Source: Algoriphagus sp.
GTDB taxonomy: Bacteria > Bacteroidota > Bacteroidia > Cytophagales > Cyclobacteriaceae
Length of the DNA: 64,000 nt
NCBI GenBank assembly: GCA_018336015.1
Contig: JAGXQZ010000065.1
Location: 27,789-91,788, forward strand
Direction: 5' to 3'
Shown: one piece after another, positions 1 through 9,240 of the stretch
How the letters are laid out: each line of letters starts with the position of its first letter
How positions within the stretch are numbered: the stretch's first letter is position 1
Made by a program: the position numbers and the translations under genes
The notes under the pieces: model-generated
Databases searched by the model: none
What the model saw: only the letters and a program-made list of their open reading frames with translations
Told to the model about the DNA's origin: nothing

Positions 1-1094
1 GAATCGACTGCCACCTCGATTTTGTCGCCATACAAAAGTACTTCGACTACTTCGGCTGGAAGGTCCTTGATCGGTGTACTCATGGAGCACTTGTAATGCT
101 TGAGGATAGCCTCAATTTTTTTGAAAATCCAAATGTCTCGGTACTCTCCCAAAGGAGCGATTCCTCCACGCGTGATGCTGAGACTTGGATCGGGAATGAT
201 GCTTTCACGGGTGATTTCTTCGATTACGCCCAGTCCATTACAGGTCGGACAGGCACCGTAAGGAGAATTGAAGGAAAAGGTGTTTGGCGCAGGCTCGTCA
301 TAGGAAAGCCCAGTCTCAGGATCCATTAAGTATTTGGAAAAATGATGAACTTCTCCATTTTCCTCGCGGATCATGATCACTCCTTTGCCATGCTGAAGGC
401 CGGATTTGAGCGATTGAGTAATTCGAAAACGGTCCGATTCATCCGCCACTATGCGATCAATGACGATTTCGATATCGTGGATTTTGTATCGATCCACCTG
501 CATTTTGGGCACGATATCCATCACCACCCCGTCAACTCGCACCTTGGAAAATCCCATCTTGCGGATCTGTTCAAACAGTTCCCGGTAATGTCCTTTTCGC
601 CCTTTGACGATAGGAGCTAAGATGTAGAGCTTTTTCCCCAAAAACTTGGTGAACAACTGCTCGATGATCTGATCTTCGGTCTGACGGATCATCTTCTTTC
701 CGGTCAGGTAGGAGTATGCCTCTCCGGCACGGGCATAAAGCAATCGCATGAAATCGTAGATTTCTGTGACTGTGCCTACTGTAGATCGTGGATTTTTGGA
801 AGTTGTCTTTTGCTCGATGGCAATCACCGGGGAAAGTCCGTTGATCTTGTCCACATCAGGACGCTCCATCCCTCCAAGAAAAGATCGGGCATAGGCCGAA
901 AAACTCTCCATATACCGCCGCTGTCCCTCCGCATAGATCGTGTCAAAGGCAAGTGAGCTTTTTCCACTCCCAGAAAGTCCTGTTACCACCACCAACTTGT
1001 TGCGTGGGATACGGATATCCAGGTTTTTCAGGTTATGCTCTCGGGCACCAAAAATCTCGATATATTCTTCCTGTGAAGCAGGGGATTGAGTCAT
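1..1094 (-). CDS. uvrA: UvrABC excision nuclease subunit A, N-terminal part (cut by window edge)
   Basis: UvrA is the damage-recognition ATPase of nucleotide excision repair; it forms UvrA2B complexes that scan DNA and load UvrB. The visible 364 residues start [19 protein letters not shown], followed by the family's N-terminal Walker A motif ([10 protein letters not shown], about residues 38-47), the '[13 protein letters not shown]' and 'SAYARSFLG' segments of the first ATPase half, and the first half of a zinc-binding module ([10 protein letters not shown]). The reading frame runs off the left edge, so the rest of the protein is outside the window. The ATG at 1094 is the first good start. 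A TACTTTTG -7 element lies about 25 bp upstream on the minus strand. Family assignment is secure. Confidence 0.95.
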   Translation of the reverse strand, partial: MTQSPASQEEYIEIFGAREHNLKNLDIRIPRNKLVVVTGLSGSGKSSLAFDTIYAEGQRRYMESFSAYARSFLGGMERPDVDKINGLSPVIAIEQKTTSKNPRSTVGTVTEIYDFMRLLYARAGEAYSYLTGKKMIRQTEDQIIEQLFTKFLGKKLYILAPIVKGRKGHYRELFEQIRKMGFSKVRVDGVVMDIVPKMQVDRYKIHDIEIVIDRIVADESDRFRITQSLKSGLQHGKGVIMIREENGEVHHFSKYLMDPETGLSYDEPAPNTFSFNSPYGACPTCNGLGVIEEITRESIIPDPSLSITRGGIAPLGEYRDIWIFKKIEAILKHYKCSMSTPIKDLPAEVVEVLLYGDKIEVAVD

Positions 1095-1118
1095 GGACGA
1101 AGGGAAATTATTAATCGG

Positions 1119-1126
1119 CAAAAGTA
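1119..1126 (-). promoter_or_regulatory. candidate -7 element (TACTTTTG) of uvrA
   Basis: On the minus strand the sequence matches the Bacteroidota sigma-factor -7 consensus TAnnTTTG, 25 bp before the uvrA ATG. No good TTG -33 element is seen at 19-21 bp spacing, so this is a motif match only. Confidence 0.35.
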
Positions 1127-1261
1127 CACTTTTTTGGGTGGTAAGACGGGGAAAACTGCGAAGATTGTAACTCCTCCAGCCTGGGAAAGTTGGAGCAAAA
1201 TCAATCCTTTCCATCGAAAGAAATCTTCCAATAAAGTTCGGCTCGTAATAGCTGGAAAATT

Positions 1262-2404
1262 TTATCCGTGATGGAATGGACAGCTTTTAGTCTCCACTTC
1301 TTTTCTAGGCTGAATTTGCCAATGATGCTCTTGATAGAAAAAGTTGGGACTCAGGATCTCATTTCCCCAATCCCGATGGAAAACACCCATGGTCGAGCCG
1401 GCAGTCGGAGGTACGATCCAAGACCATTCAGCCTGAACTGTCCTTCCTTTTGATTCCTCTATATTGCAAAATTCCAAAAACTGCTCGGAAGCACTGTGAT
1501 GATCAACTATTGCTACTCCTTTTTCTTGGAAAGAATAAAGCACAGCCTCCTGAAGAACTACCAAAGCTTTGTCTTTCCAAAGAGTCCGAGGATGCTTGGT
1601 GTCCAATCCCATTTTTTCGGCCAAATGGGGAAGTAAATTGTAGCGCTGGGCATCGGCAAGATTGCGCACAGCTATCTCCGTGAGCATGTACCACCCATTA
1701 AATGGCGCACAGGTAAAAGAAAGTCCACCGATCTCCAGCCTCATATCTGAAATCACCGGAATAGCATACCATTGAATCTGCATACTCTCCAACCAAGCGT
1801 ATTCCGGATGGGAAATAGGTACTCGTAAGACCTTTTCCTCGGGGATAGAAAACCACTTTGGATCCTCATCAGAAACCTGGATTACCACGGGAAGGATATC
1901 AAAAGCAGTACCCTCCGACTCCCAGCCTAGATCCTGGCAAAGTCTCGTAAAATCCACGGAATCCGGGTCTCCTACCACATTACCATTCGGTAAACAATAT
2001 CCTGCATATCGAATGAGCTGTTTATTCAAAATTCGGATCTCGCCTGATTCGGAATTGGCAGCTGGGTAAATGGATACTGTAGATCTGATTTTGCCTGCAT
2101 TAGTAGCAAAATCCAAATGCTCCATCAAATCGGAAAAGATATCTTCTGCTCGGGAAATGGCTCTTCTGTCCCTCACCTTCAGACTTTTCCAAAAAAGTCT
2201 TCCAATACATCGGTTGCTGTTTCTCCAAGCAATTTTTGCCCCATAGATCAGCTCTTCCTCAGTGAGCGTATAGCTTCCTGTGGCAGAGATTTCGTCTTGA
2301 ACTTGCCCTACTCGCTGGGAGAGATCTTGCAATTCATTTTCCACATAGAAAACCTGAAGAAAATCTGTTGCCTTTTGAAGCAAATCGAATGGAAGTGGAA
2401 GCAT
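1262..2404 (-). CDS. nos: Nitric oxide synthase oxygenase domain (bacterial NOS)
   Basis: Heme-thiolate enzyme that oxidises L-arginine to citrulline and NO, using tetrahydrobiopterin/folate and an outside reductase. At 380 aa it is oxygenase-only, like other bacterial NOS proteins. The heme-ligand region WRNSNRCIGR puts the axial Cys at about residue 66. The arginine-binding segment PFNGWYMLTEI puts the Glu at about residue 243. Late motifs 'DHHSASEQF' and 'WIVPPTAGST' are those of the NOS fold. No flavodoxin or reductase domain is fused and none lies next to it. The last residues are CPFHHG, a Cys-Pro-Phe tail not needed for the fold. It follows mltD-like and precedes uvrA on the same strand with gaps of 157 and 167 bp, so it is probably a separate transcript. 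NOS identity is secure; physiological role is not visible. Confidence 0.93.
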   Translation of the reverse strand: MLPLPFDLLQKATDFLQVFYVENELQDLSQRVGQVQDEISATGSYTLTEEELIYGAKIAWRNSNRCIGRLFWKSLKVRDRRAISRAEDIFSDLMEHLDFATNAGKIRSTVSIYPAANSESGEIRILNKQLIRYAGYCLPNGNVVGDPDSVDFTRLCQDLGWESEGTAFDILPVVIQVSDEDPKWFSIPEEKVLRVPISHPEYAWLESMQIQWYAIPVISDMRLEIGGLSFTCAPFNGWYMLTEIAVRNLADAQRYNLLPHLAEKMGLDTKHPRTLWKDKALVVLQEAVLYSFQEKGVAIVDHHSASEQFLEFCNIEESKGRTVQAEWSWIVPPTAGSTMGVFHRDWGNEILSPNFFYQEHHWQIQPRKEVETKSCPFHHG

Positions 2405-2478
2405 AAATGACTCTAATCCCTTTACGCTGTAAAGAGACCAAATTGGATGGGGTGATTAAACTTGCAAGAAATGCCCTG

Positions 2479-2486
2479 CAAAGGTA
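2479..2486 (-). promoter_or_regulatory. candidate -7 element (TACCTTTG) of nos
   Basis: Minus-strand match to TAnnTTTG, 75 bp upstream of the NOS start codon. A perfect 14-bp palindrome (2522-2535) lies about 36 bp further upstream. No convincing -33 TTG is seen. Confidence 0.35.
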
Positions 2487-2561
2487 ATAGATCGTTAACC
2501 TGCTTTTGGAAAAGTAGTTTGAAGGCTTAAGCCTTTTTCCACGAAAAAGATGAAAAAATCC

Positions 2562-3500
2562 TCATTTTGGAAGTCGGATTTCGTACACTTTACCCTTTTT
2601 GGCTTTCAGGTTTCGATCTCTCAGCCAAGGATTATAGAGCTTGAGGTATTTGAAATTGCTGCCCTGATTTTTTGCCCATTGAGGCAAATCCTTGATGTCT
2701 CCTTGAACTTTGAAAGTCTTGAACTCCGGATTTTGATAAAAGTCTTCCTTCTCCAAATGGTAGCCAAACTTCCCTGGATTCTCAAAAATCACTTTAAATG
2801 CCAAAATCCTGAACAAATACCTGCTGGTCTCCTCGTTTAGATAAAGGTCGTAATAGTTGCGGTGCAGTTGCTCTTCCTGTCTTTTGGAAAATCCACTTTG
2901 GCCCATGTTGTAGCTGGCTGCCACTGCTGTCCAATCCCCAAATTTGGCATGTGCTTTCTTAAAATACTGGGAAGCAGCGATGGTCGCTTTTTCGAAATGG
3001 TAGCGCTCGTCTACAGTTGGGGTAATTTCGAGGCCATACTCCTTGCCTGTATCCTCAAGGATTTGCCAATAGCCTCTTGCGCCAGCGGGAGAACCCACAT
3101 TCATCAGCCCACTTTCTGCCACAGCTACATATTTAAAATCATCCGGGATTCCCTGTTCCTTGAGAATCCGCTCAATGTCCGGTAGGTATTTGGCAGAACG
3201 CTTTAGTAACAGGATCATATTTGACTCCCAATAGGCATTGACATAGATCTCCCGCTCTAGTCGCTCGATAATGTCTCCATTTTCCAAGGGAACGTTCTCC
3301 CCCGCAAAATCCAACTCCGTGGGTAACTCAAACAGTCGAATCGAATCGCGAGTAAAAGAAGGGTAGGACTCAATTGCCGGATCCTGGTAGTGGAAGACCT
3401 CGGATGGAACCCGTTGGGTTATTGACCAAAAAGAAAAGGCTGCAAAAAAAACAGCAACAAGCGCCAAAGAGTAAAGTGAGATCAAATGAAACCGGGACAT
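2562..3500 (-). CDS. Lytic transglycosylase with SLT domain (MltD-like)
   Basis: Murein-cleaving enzyme that makes 1,6-anhydro-muropeptides in the periplasm. An uncleaved-looking N-terminal membrane segment (about residues 8-26) is followed by a linker and a Slt domain (about 95-205): the catalytic Glu is in VAVAESG (about residue 129), then SPAGARGYWQI and the conserved AAASYNMG-like helix (AVAASYNMGQSGF). The C-terminal 100 residues have no LysM repeat that I can see, unlike classic MltD (two or more LysM). The gene lies downstream of the NTR-like gene with a 41-bp gap, so it may be the last member of the recJ-lptB-GH3 transcript. Confidence 0.88.
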   Translation of the reverse strand: MSRFHLISLYSLALVAVFFAAFSFWSITQRVPSEVFHYQDPAIESYPSFTRDSIRLFELPTELDFAGENVPLENGDIIERLEREIYVNAYWESNMILLLKRSAKYLPDIERILKEQGIPDDFKYVAVAESGLMNVGSPAGARGYWQILEDTGKEYGLEITPTVDERYHFEKATIAASQYFKKAHAKFGDWTAVAASYNMGQSGFSKRQEEQLHRNYYDLYLNEETSRYLFRILAFKVIFENPGKFGYHLEKEDFYQNPEFKTFKVQGDIKDLPQWAKNQGSNFKYLKLYNPWLRDRNLKAKKGKVYEIRLPK

Positions 3501-3541
3501 AAAACATTTACTAAAAAGACCTAATCAAGATACCTGTCTTC

Positions 3542-4036
3542 TCAAAAAATCCCTATAAACTTTCCTCGAGTGGCTTTTTTTACTTCTCTTCTTTCAATTA
3601 AAAAATCTTCATCTGTTAAATATCTTCTATTCAAGGAGCAAGTACTGGTAGCAAGGGTCCCCTCACTGCCCTCGTAGGCAAAAAATAGAATCTTATCTCC
3701 AGGCTTGAAAAAATCACCACAAAGGGACCAGCCATTATTCATTGTCAGGTAACCATCCTGAATATATTCCTGAACATTTCCTTTGAAAATCTCCTTGACC
3801 TTTAATTTAGGATGGTAGCCTCCTATTTGAACATAGGAGGCATCGTGCAAAAAAGTCATCGTATTTTCAAAACCTCTGATTTTTGGATCAACAATTTCTG
3901 TCACCTCAGCATAGAAGATATACTTGTAGCCTTTTGCCCACTCCCTAAGAGTATGCTTTCCAAAAATACACTCACATGCCTCTGAAGAAAAAGCTAAAAA
4001 AACGGCAAAAAACAGAAGTATTATGCCCTTTTTCAT
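3542..4036 (-). CDS. Secreted TIMP/NTR-like protein, unknown function
   Basis: The 164-aa product has a signal peptide (MKKGIILLFFAVFLAFSSEA) whose cleavage would leave a mature N-terminus beginning C-E-C. It then has 'FYAEVTEI', 'KLKVKEIFKG', 'CGDFFKPGDKILFFA' and 'TSTCSLNRRY' blocks. This order (CxC at the mature N-terminus, a 'vF.GeV.ev' strand, 'v...fKG', 'G..yLvFa', 'tS.CsgnR') is that of bacterial netrin/TIMP-like OB-fold domains. Such proteins are common but uncharacterised in Bacteroidota. It starts 3 bp after the GH3 stop and so is co-transcribed. Fold call is by motif memory only; function cannot be stated. Confidence 0.6.
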   Translation of the reverse strand: MKKGIILLFFAVFLAFSSEACECIFGKHTLREWAKGYKYIFYAEVTEIVDPKIRGFENTMTFLHDASYVQIGGYHPKLKVKEIFKGNVQEYIQDGYLTMNNGWSLCGDFFKPGDKILFFAYEGSEGTLATSTCSLNRRYLTDEDFLIERREVKKATRGKFIGIF

Positions 4037-4039
4037 CTC

Positions 4040-5560
4040 TTATAACATCATCTCCAAAATCTCATCGATATATTCTCTGGAATTAGAAAGTCGTGGCACC
4101 TTGTGCTGTCCTCCCAATTTGCCCTTCTTTCCAAGCCAGGCCTCAAAGAGCCCATGTGGAGCCGCATGTAGTATCAGCTGTCGCAGGGCCAAATCCTTGT
4201 GTCTCTTGGCGTCATAGTCGGAGTTAACTTCTCTCAACTTTTGATCCATCAACTTGGCAAACTGTTCCAAACTCTCTGGTTCTTTTTGAAACTCGACCAC
4301 CCATTCGTGGGCACCTTTGGATTGACTGTCCTCAAAATAGACCGGTGCTGCCGTAAAATTGCTGATCATCGCGCCCGTTTGCTCACAAGCATATTCGATT
4401 GCAGCCTCGGCATTTTCGACAATGACTTCCTCTCCAAAAGCATTGATAAAGTGCTTGGTCCGTCCCGAAATACGGAATCGGTAGGGTTGAGTCGAAGTAA
4501 ACTTGACGGTATCTCCGATTTTATAGCGCCAAAGACCACCATTGGTGGTGATGAGGATAGCATAGTTTTTTCCCACTTCTACGTCAGACAGCGGGATCAC
4601 CTTTGGGCTTTCTTTGTCCCATTCTTCTATGGGGATAAACTCATAAAAAATCCCATAGTCTAGCAGAAGCAATAGCTCATCTGAGTGAGGCTGATCTTGG
4701 ATACCAAAAAAGCCTTCTGAGGCATTGTAGGTTTCCATGTATCGCATTTTCTCTGACGGAATCAGCTCTTTAAACAAGTTACGGTATGGGCCGAAAGCCA
4801 CGGCTCCGTGAAAAAAGACTTCCAGGTTAGGCCACACTTCCAGAATGTGTTTGGCCTTTTTTAATTCCAAAATCCGCTGAAGCAAGACAATAGTCCAAGT
4901 GGGAACACCGGCGATCGAAGTCACATTTTCGTTCATCGTTTCACGGGCCATTTTCTCGATTTTCGCTTCCCACTCGCCCATCAAGGCTGTCTCTAAGGAT
5001 GGTGTTCGAGCAAACTGTGCCCAAATGGGTAGGTTTTGCATGATCACTGCCGACACGTCCCCGGCACGTGCCGTACCTTGAGGATTGAGCGGATTCTTCT
5101 CCAGAGTTCCTCCTATAGACAGGCTTTTTCCTGTAAAAAGTTTGGTATCCGGGAAGTTATTGACATAAAGGGAGACCATATCCTTGCCGCCTTTGTAATG
5201 ACATTCCTCTAGGCTTTCTTCAGACACGGGGATATACTTACTGCGACTGGACGTAGTGCCGGAGGACTTGGCAAACCATTCGATCTCGGAGGGCCAAATG
5301 ACATTCTGCTTTCCAGTCATGGTCTTTTCAATGAACGGCTTGAAGGCCTCGTAATCAAAAAGAGGGACCTGCTTCGAAAAGTCTTGATAAGCCTTGATTT
5401 GATCAAAATGGAATTGCTTTCCAAATTCTGTCTTGCGGGAAGCTTCAATCAAGGATTGAAAAGTCTCCTCCTGAACCTGAATAGGATTATGTCTAAAATA
5501 ATCGATTTGACCCAGTCGGCTTTTAAAAATCCAGGTCATGAAGCTGTTGAGCACTTCCAT
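4040..5560 (-). CDS. GH3-family (auxin-responsive promoter family) acyl-adenylate/amide synthetase
   Basis: Member of the ANL-related GH3 family, which in plants joins amino acids to acyl acids through acyl-adenylates; bacterial substrates are unknown. The 506-aa product shows the phosphate-binding motif FAKSSGTTSSRSKYIPVS (about residues 100-120), the 'METYNASEG' motif (about 280) and the 'GLWRYKIGDTVKF' block near residue 350, all family hallmarks at normal length. I use the ATG at 5560, not the TTG one codon earlier, because it overlaps the lptB stop as TGATG. The lptB-GH3 coupling suggests a role linked to the envelope, but that is inference. Confidence 0.88.
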   Translation of the reverse strand: MEVLNSFMTWIFKSRLGQIDYFRHNPIQVQEETFQSLIEASRKTEFGKQFHFDQIKAYQDFSKQVPLFDYEAFKPFIEKTMTGKQNVIWPSEIEWFAKSSGTTSSRSKYIPVSEESLEECHYKGGKDMVSLYVNNFPDTKLFTGKSLSIGGTLEKNPLNPQGTARAGDVSAVIMQNLPIWAQFARTPSLETALMGEWEAKIEKMARETMNENVTSIAGVPTWTIVLLQRILELKKAKHILEVWPNLEVFFHGAVAFGPYRNLFKELIPSEKMRYMETYNASEGFFGIQDQPHSDELLLLLDYGIFYEFIPIEEWDKESPKVIPLSDVEVGKNYAILITTNGGLWRYKIGDTVKFTSTQPYRFRISGRTKHFINAFGEEVIVENAEAAIEYACEQTGAMISNFTAAPVYFEDSQSKGAHEWVVEFQKEPESLEQFAKLMDQKLREVNSDYDAKRHKDLALRQLILHAAPHGLFEAWLGKKGKLGGQHKVPRLSNSREYIDEILEMML

Positions 5561-6297
5561 CAAATAAAAACTTTTCGTTTGAGCTCGAATTGACTTCCCA
5601 AATAGACCCTTCGGACCTGCTCATCAGCAGCCAGTTCTTCAGCGGTTCCTGCTTTGAGCAATTTTCCTTCAAACATCAAATAGGCACGGTCAGTGATCGA
5701 AAGTGTCTCGTTGACATTGTGATCGGTGATCAGGATGCCAATATTTTTGGTCTTGAGCTTGGCAACGATGGTTTGGATTTCTTCCACTGCAATAGGATCT
5801 ACCCCTGCAAATGGCTCATCCAATAGGACAAATTTAGGATCCACCGCCAACGCCCTTGCGATCTCAGTTCGCCTTCTTTCTCCGCCGGAAAGCACCATGC
5901 CGAGATTTTTGCGCACATGAGTCAAGCTGAACTCCTCCAAGAGGCTTTCCATTTTCTCTTTTTGTTGAGCCTTGGGCATGGTGGTCATTTCCAACACAGC
6001 CAGGATATTTTCCTCCACAGAAAGCTTGCGGAAAACAGATGCTTCCTGAGCCAAATATCCCAACCCGAGCTTTGCGCGCTTGTACATGGGTAAGCCGGTG
6101 ATGTCTTGATCTTCCAGAAAAATTTTTCCTTCGTTGGGCTGAATCAAACCCACGATCATGTAAAATGAAGTGGTCTTCCCGGCTCCATTGGGACCAAGTA
6201 GCCCCACGATTTCACCCTGCTCCACTTGCACAGAGATGTCATTGACCACACGGCGGCCTTTGTAGATTTTGACGAGGTGTTCGGCACGGAGCATCAT
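5560..6297 (-). CDS. lptB: LPS export ABC transporter ATP-binding protein LptB
   Basis: Cytoplasmic ATPase that drives lipopolysaccharide extraction from the inner membrane together with LptFG. The 245-aa product has Walker [10 protein letters not shown] (about residues 35-43), Q-loop, signature [15 protein letters not shown], Walker [14 protein letters not shown] and the H-loop 'ITDHNV', the LptB-specific signature ('ERRR' and 'FAGVDP'). The start is the ATG at 6297, one base after the recJ stop; a TTG three codons earlier is less likely. It sits between recJ and the GH3 gene with TGATG coupling on the downstream side. No lptFG is present in the window. Confidence 0.95.
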   Translation of the reverse strand: MMLRAEHLVKIYKGRRVVNDISVQVEQGEIVGLLGPNGAGKTTSFYMIVGLIQPNEGKIFLEDQDITGLPMYKRAKLGLGYLAQEASVFRKLSVEENILAVLEMTTMPKAQQKEKMESLLEEFSLTHVRKNLGMVLSGGERRRTEIARALAVDPKFVLLDEPFAGVDPIAVEEIQTIVAKLKTKNIGILITDHNVNETLSITDRAYLMFEGKLLKAGTAEELAADEQVRRVYLGSQFELKRKVFI

Positions 6298-6298
6298 A

Positions 6299-8023
6299 TC
6301 AGTCAAATTTGATGTCTTTCACGTAGAGTTGCAAACTGCTTTTGTCCCGGAAGAAATTCTCCCGCATTTCGGCCACGATATCGAAGCGCATTTTGCCCCG
6401 CAGCATGTTGACAGTGGTCAGATCGGGATCTTTGGCTCGGTCGGCCATCCCAAATCCGAGGCAAACAGGAGTCGTCACTTGTCCGTCTTGGATGATTTTA
6501 AAGCGAAGGTGCTTGTCTTTGAGCACCGTGACTTCGTCGGCGTAGACGTTATTTATCCGAAATACCGGCTCGGTGTTTCCCGGTCCAAACGGAGCCATTT
6601 GCTTTAGGATATTGTAAAACTTGTAATTGATCTGATCTAAAAGCAGAATGTCATCTATCTCAATGACCGGCTTGAGATGCGTTTCTTCAATACGACTCCG
6701 TACGACCTGTTCAAATTTTGCTTGAAAAGCAGGTACATTTTCCACGCTAAGGGTAAGTCCTGCGGCATATTTATGCCCACCAAACTGATCCAACAGCTCT
6801 GAACACTCGGCGATAGCCTCATAAATGTCAAAATCTACCACAGACCTTGCACTTCCTGTAGCTTTATTATTTGACTCGGTAAGGATGATGGTGGGTCTGT
6901 AGTATTTTTCTATGCATCGGCTAGCTACGATTCCGATCACTCCTTTGTGCCAGTCTTCTTTAAAAAGTACCGTGGAGTTCCATTGGGCTTCTTCTTCACG
7001 GATCGCTAGCATTTCGAAAGCCTCTTTGGTGATATTTTCATCGAAATTTCTCCGGGTAGAATTGACCTCATCTACCAATTTGGCGCGCTCGATGGCATCA
7101 TCCAGATTAGGTGCAATCAGGAGCTCCACGGATGCCTGAGCGTGTTCGAGTCTGCCGGAGGCGTTGATGCGTGGACCGATTTTGAAGACGATGTCCGAAA
7201 TCTGGATTTCCTTCTCCACCTTGGACTGCAGGATCAATGCCTTTAATCCCGGACCTGGAGTATTATTGATTCGATCCAATCCGTAATAGGCAAGGATCCT
7301 GTTTTCTCCGGTAATAGGCACGATATCCGCTGCGATACTTACCACGAGCAGGTCGAGGTAAGGGTAGAGGCTAGATTCTTCAATTCCGTGGGTTTTGGCG
7401 TAGGCTTGAATAAGCTTAAAGCCTACCCCGCAGCCACTGAGTTCTTTGTACGGATACATGCAATCCTCCCTTTTGGCATCCAACACCGCTACTGCCTCGG
7501 GCAGTTGATCGCCGGGTGTATGGTGATCGCAGATGATAAAATCTACTCCCAACTCTTTGGCAAGCTTGACCTTATCGATGGCTTTGATCCCACAGTCCAG
7601 TGCAATGACCAGAGAAAAGCCATTTTCTGCGGCGAAGCGGACTCCCCGCTCAGAGATTCCATAGCCTTCCTTATAGCGATCGGGAATGTAAAAATCTACC
7701 TGAGGATAGAAGCCCTTCAAAAAGCTGTACATGAGTGCCACCGCAGTCGTACCATCCACGTCATAATCCCCATAGACCAAAATCTTCTCTTGATTTTTCA
7801 CTGCCTTTTCGATCCGGTTGACCGCAGCATCCATATCCTTCATCAGGAAAGGGTCATGCAACTGGCTCAAACTGGGACGGAAATAATCCTTGGCCTGATC
7901 AAAACTTTCTACACCACGGTTGATCAGCATATTGGCCAAGGTAGGATTCACATTGATTTCCTTACCCAGCTTTTCTATGGCAGCTTGTGAGGTTTTAGGT
8001 TTTTGTTTCAAGACGTACTCCAT
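6299..8023 (-). CDS. recJ: Single-stranded-DNA-specific exonuclease RecJ
   Basis: 5'-3' exonuclease acting in RecFOR recombination, base-excision and mismatch repair. The 574-aa protein carries the DHH phosphoesterase motifs in order: [12 protein letters not shown] (about residues 80-91, motif I), 'ALDCGIKA' (motif II), [10 protein letters not shown] (motif III, DHH) and 'VSIAADIVP' (motif IV), then the DHHA1 motif 'GGHKYAAGL' and the C-terminal OB region. Length is normal. It heads the recJ-lptB-GH3 set, whose genes abut or overlap by one or two bases. A TACTTTTG motif lies just upstream of the ATG. Confidence 0.95.
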   Translation of the reverse strand: MEYVLKQKPKTSQAAIEKLGKEINVNPTLANMLINRGVESFDQAKDYFRPSLSQLHDPFLMKDMDAAVNRIEKAVKNQEKILVYGDYDVDGTTAVALMYSFLKGFYPQVDFYIPDRYKEGYGISERGVRFAAENGFSLVIALDCGIKAIDKVKLAKELGVDFIICDHHTPGDQLPEAVAVLDAKREDCMYPYKELSGCGVGFKLIQAYAKTHGIEESSLYPYLDLLVVSIAADIVPITGENRILAYYGLDRINNTPGPGLKALILQSKVEKEIQISDIVFKIGPRINASGRLEHAQASVELLIAPNLDDAIERAKLVDEVNSTRRNFDENITKEAFEMLAIREEEAQWNSTVLFKEDWHKGVIGIVASRCIEKYYRPTIILTESNNKATGSARSVVDFDIYEAIAECSELLDQFGGHKYAAGLTLSVENVPAFQAKFEQVVRSRIEETHLKPVIEIDDILLLDQINYKFYNILKQMAPFGPGNTEPVFRINNVYADEVTVLKDKHLRFKIIQDGQVTTPVCLGFGMADRAKDPDLTTVNMLRGKMRFDIVAEMRENFFRDKSSLQLYVKDIKFD

Positions 8024-8035
8024 GAGTTAAAATTA

Positions 8036-8043
8036 CAAAAGTA
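8036..8043 (-). promoter_or_regulatory. candidate -7 element (TACTTTTG) of recJ
   Basis: Minus-strand TAnnTTTG match only 13 bp before the recJ ATG, implying a leader of a few bases if used. No -33 element is apparent. Confidence 0.28.
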
Positions 8044-8120
8044 AGTGGGAAGCCTACTTCCCTATTTTTGATTTGAGTGATAGCCTTTAAGCGTACATGT
8101 AAGGTAAAAAGTTCTGAATT

Positions 8121-8321
8121 CTAGGTAGCTCTTTTCTTTTTTTCCTGACGGTAATAAAACCAAAACAGTGCAGGAAATAGTAAAGCCTTCAGTTTCCAGT
8201 AATTTTTTTGTTTGAAAGTCAAGCCTTTGTCAGCATTTACCTCCCTGTACATTTTGGAGGCAACAACCAAATGCCCCAAAATAGCCACAAGCAATACCAA
8301 ATAGATAATCAGCTCTTTCAT
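8121..8321 (-). CDS. Small membrane protein, unknown
   Basis: The 66-aa product has a hydrophobic N-terminal helix (about residues 4-20), a charged middle part (KMYREVNADKG) and a second hydrophobic stretch 'ALLFPALFWFYY' before a basic tail RQEKKKRAT, predicting two membrane passes with the basic tail in the cytoplasm. It starts 1 bp after the prmA stop, so translational coupling makes it a probable real gene. I do not recognise a family. Confidence 0.62.
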   Translation of the reverse strand: MKELIIYLVLLVAILGHLVVASKMYREVNADKGLTFKQKNYWKLKALLFPALFWFYYRQEKKKRAT

Positions 8322-8322
8322 C

Positions 8323-9150
8323 TTATTCCTTTTGTAAAATCAAAGCTGCCCAATTGTCCTTTTCCGAAGATTTGATCAGATTCAAACCCAATGGTTTTGC
8401 AGCATTCACCAAGTCATCGATGTCCTGCGTATAGAAACCGCTCAGTAAAAGATGCCCTTGGGAAGGCAACAATCCTGCATAAATCGCCATCTCATCGAGC
8501 AAGACATTTTTATTGATATTGGCTAAGATGATCTCAAAGGGTCCCTGTGGATTTACCTGTCTGATGGTTCCCAATCCCATCCGGGTAGGAAGGCCATTCA
8601 GATCGAAGTTTTCATTGCCATTGTCCACACACCAATCATCAATATCAAAGGCCTCGACCTCCCGAGCACCCAGCAAATGGGCCATAATAGCCAAGATTCC
8701 TGTGCCTGAACCAACGTCCAGTACTCTTCTGCCCTGATGATCCAATTCACCCTGATGACGGAGCATTTGAAAAGTGGTAGCATGATGACCTGTGCCAAAA
8801 GACATCTTTGGATTGATCACAATCTCATGCTTGAAGTTTGGCTGCGGTTCGTGAAAAGATGCCCTGACATACACCAAATCATCTACGGCAATGGGGTCGT
8901 AGTTTTTTTCCCATTCTTCGTTCCAGTTCACTTTGGGCATTTTTCCCTCAGTAAGTGAAATTTCCGCAGCTTCTCTGTAGGATTCGATGAGTTGACCAAA
9001 GGCTTCACGGTCAAAGTCTGACTCCGGCGCATAGGCATCGATGCCGGTTTCGGTTTCCAAAAAAGAATCAAAGCCAATCTCCGCCAACTCGGCGATGAGA
9101 ATTTCCCTGAATTCTTCCAGACAAGTGATTTTAAACTCAAGGTAATCCAT
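8323..9150 (-). CDS. prmA: Ribosomal protein L11 methyltransferase PrmA
   Basis: Class I SAM methyltransferase that trimethylates ribosomal protein L11. The 275-aa protein has the N-terminal substrate-recognition part ('WNEEWEKNYDPI', about residues 76-87), the PrmA hallmark 'NPKMSFGTGHHATT' (about 111-124), the SAM motif I LDVGSGTGILAI and 'ILANINKNVL' (the NxxN active-site loop). Length is normal. It lies downstream of tpiA after two hairpins, so it may have its own promoter. Confidence 0.94.
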   Translation of the reverse strand: MDYLEFKITCLEEFREILIAELAEIGFDSFLETETGIDAYAPESDFDREAFGQLIESYREAAEISLTEGKMPKVNWNEEWEKNYDPIAVDDLVYVRASFHEPQPNFKHEIVINPKMSFGTGHHATTFQMLRHQGELDHQGRRVLDVGSGTGILAIMAHLLGAREVEAFDIDDWCVDNGNENFDLNGLPTRMGLGTIRQVNPQGPFEIILANINKNVLLDEMAIYAGLLPSQGHLLLSGFYTQDIDDLVNAAKPLGLNLIKSSEKDNWAALILQKE

Positions 9151-9172
9151 AGCAAGTGAAAATAGATGGGTA

Positions 9173-9206
9173 GAAAATAGTCAGGCTTGTGGGATCACAA
9201 GCCTGA
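9173..9206 (-). terminator. hairpin after tpiA, possible terminator
   Basis: A perfect 11-bp stem (TCAGGCTTGTG, GGAT loop, CACAAGCCTGA; 9181-9206) lies between tpiA and prmA. On the minus strand it is followed by CTATTTTC, a weak U-tract. A second smaller hairpin (TCTGTGA/TCACAGA, 9218-9233) lies right next to the tpiA stop. Confidence 0.45.
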
Positions 9207-9240
9207 TGGGAAACTAGTCTGTGAGATCACAGATCCTTGA

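Noticed and set aside
1086..1271. 61-aa plus-strand ORF between uvrA and nos
   Set aside because: Starts inside uvrA on a TTG and has no recognisable features; the gap is better explained as promoter and leader.
7388..7990. 200-aa plus-strand ORF opposite recJ
   Set aside because: It lies fully inside recJ on the other strand, has a GTG start and no recognisable motif; shadow of a conserved gene.
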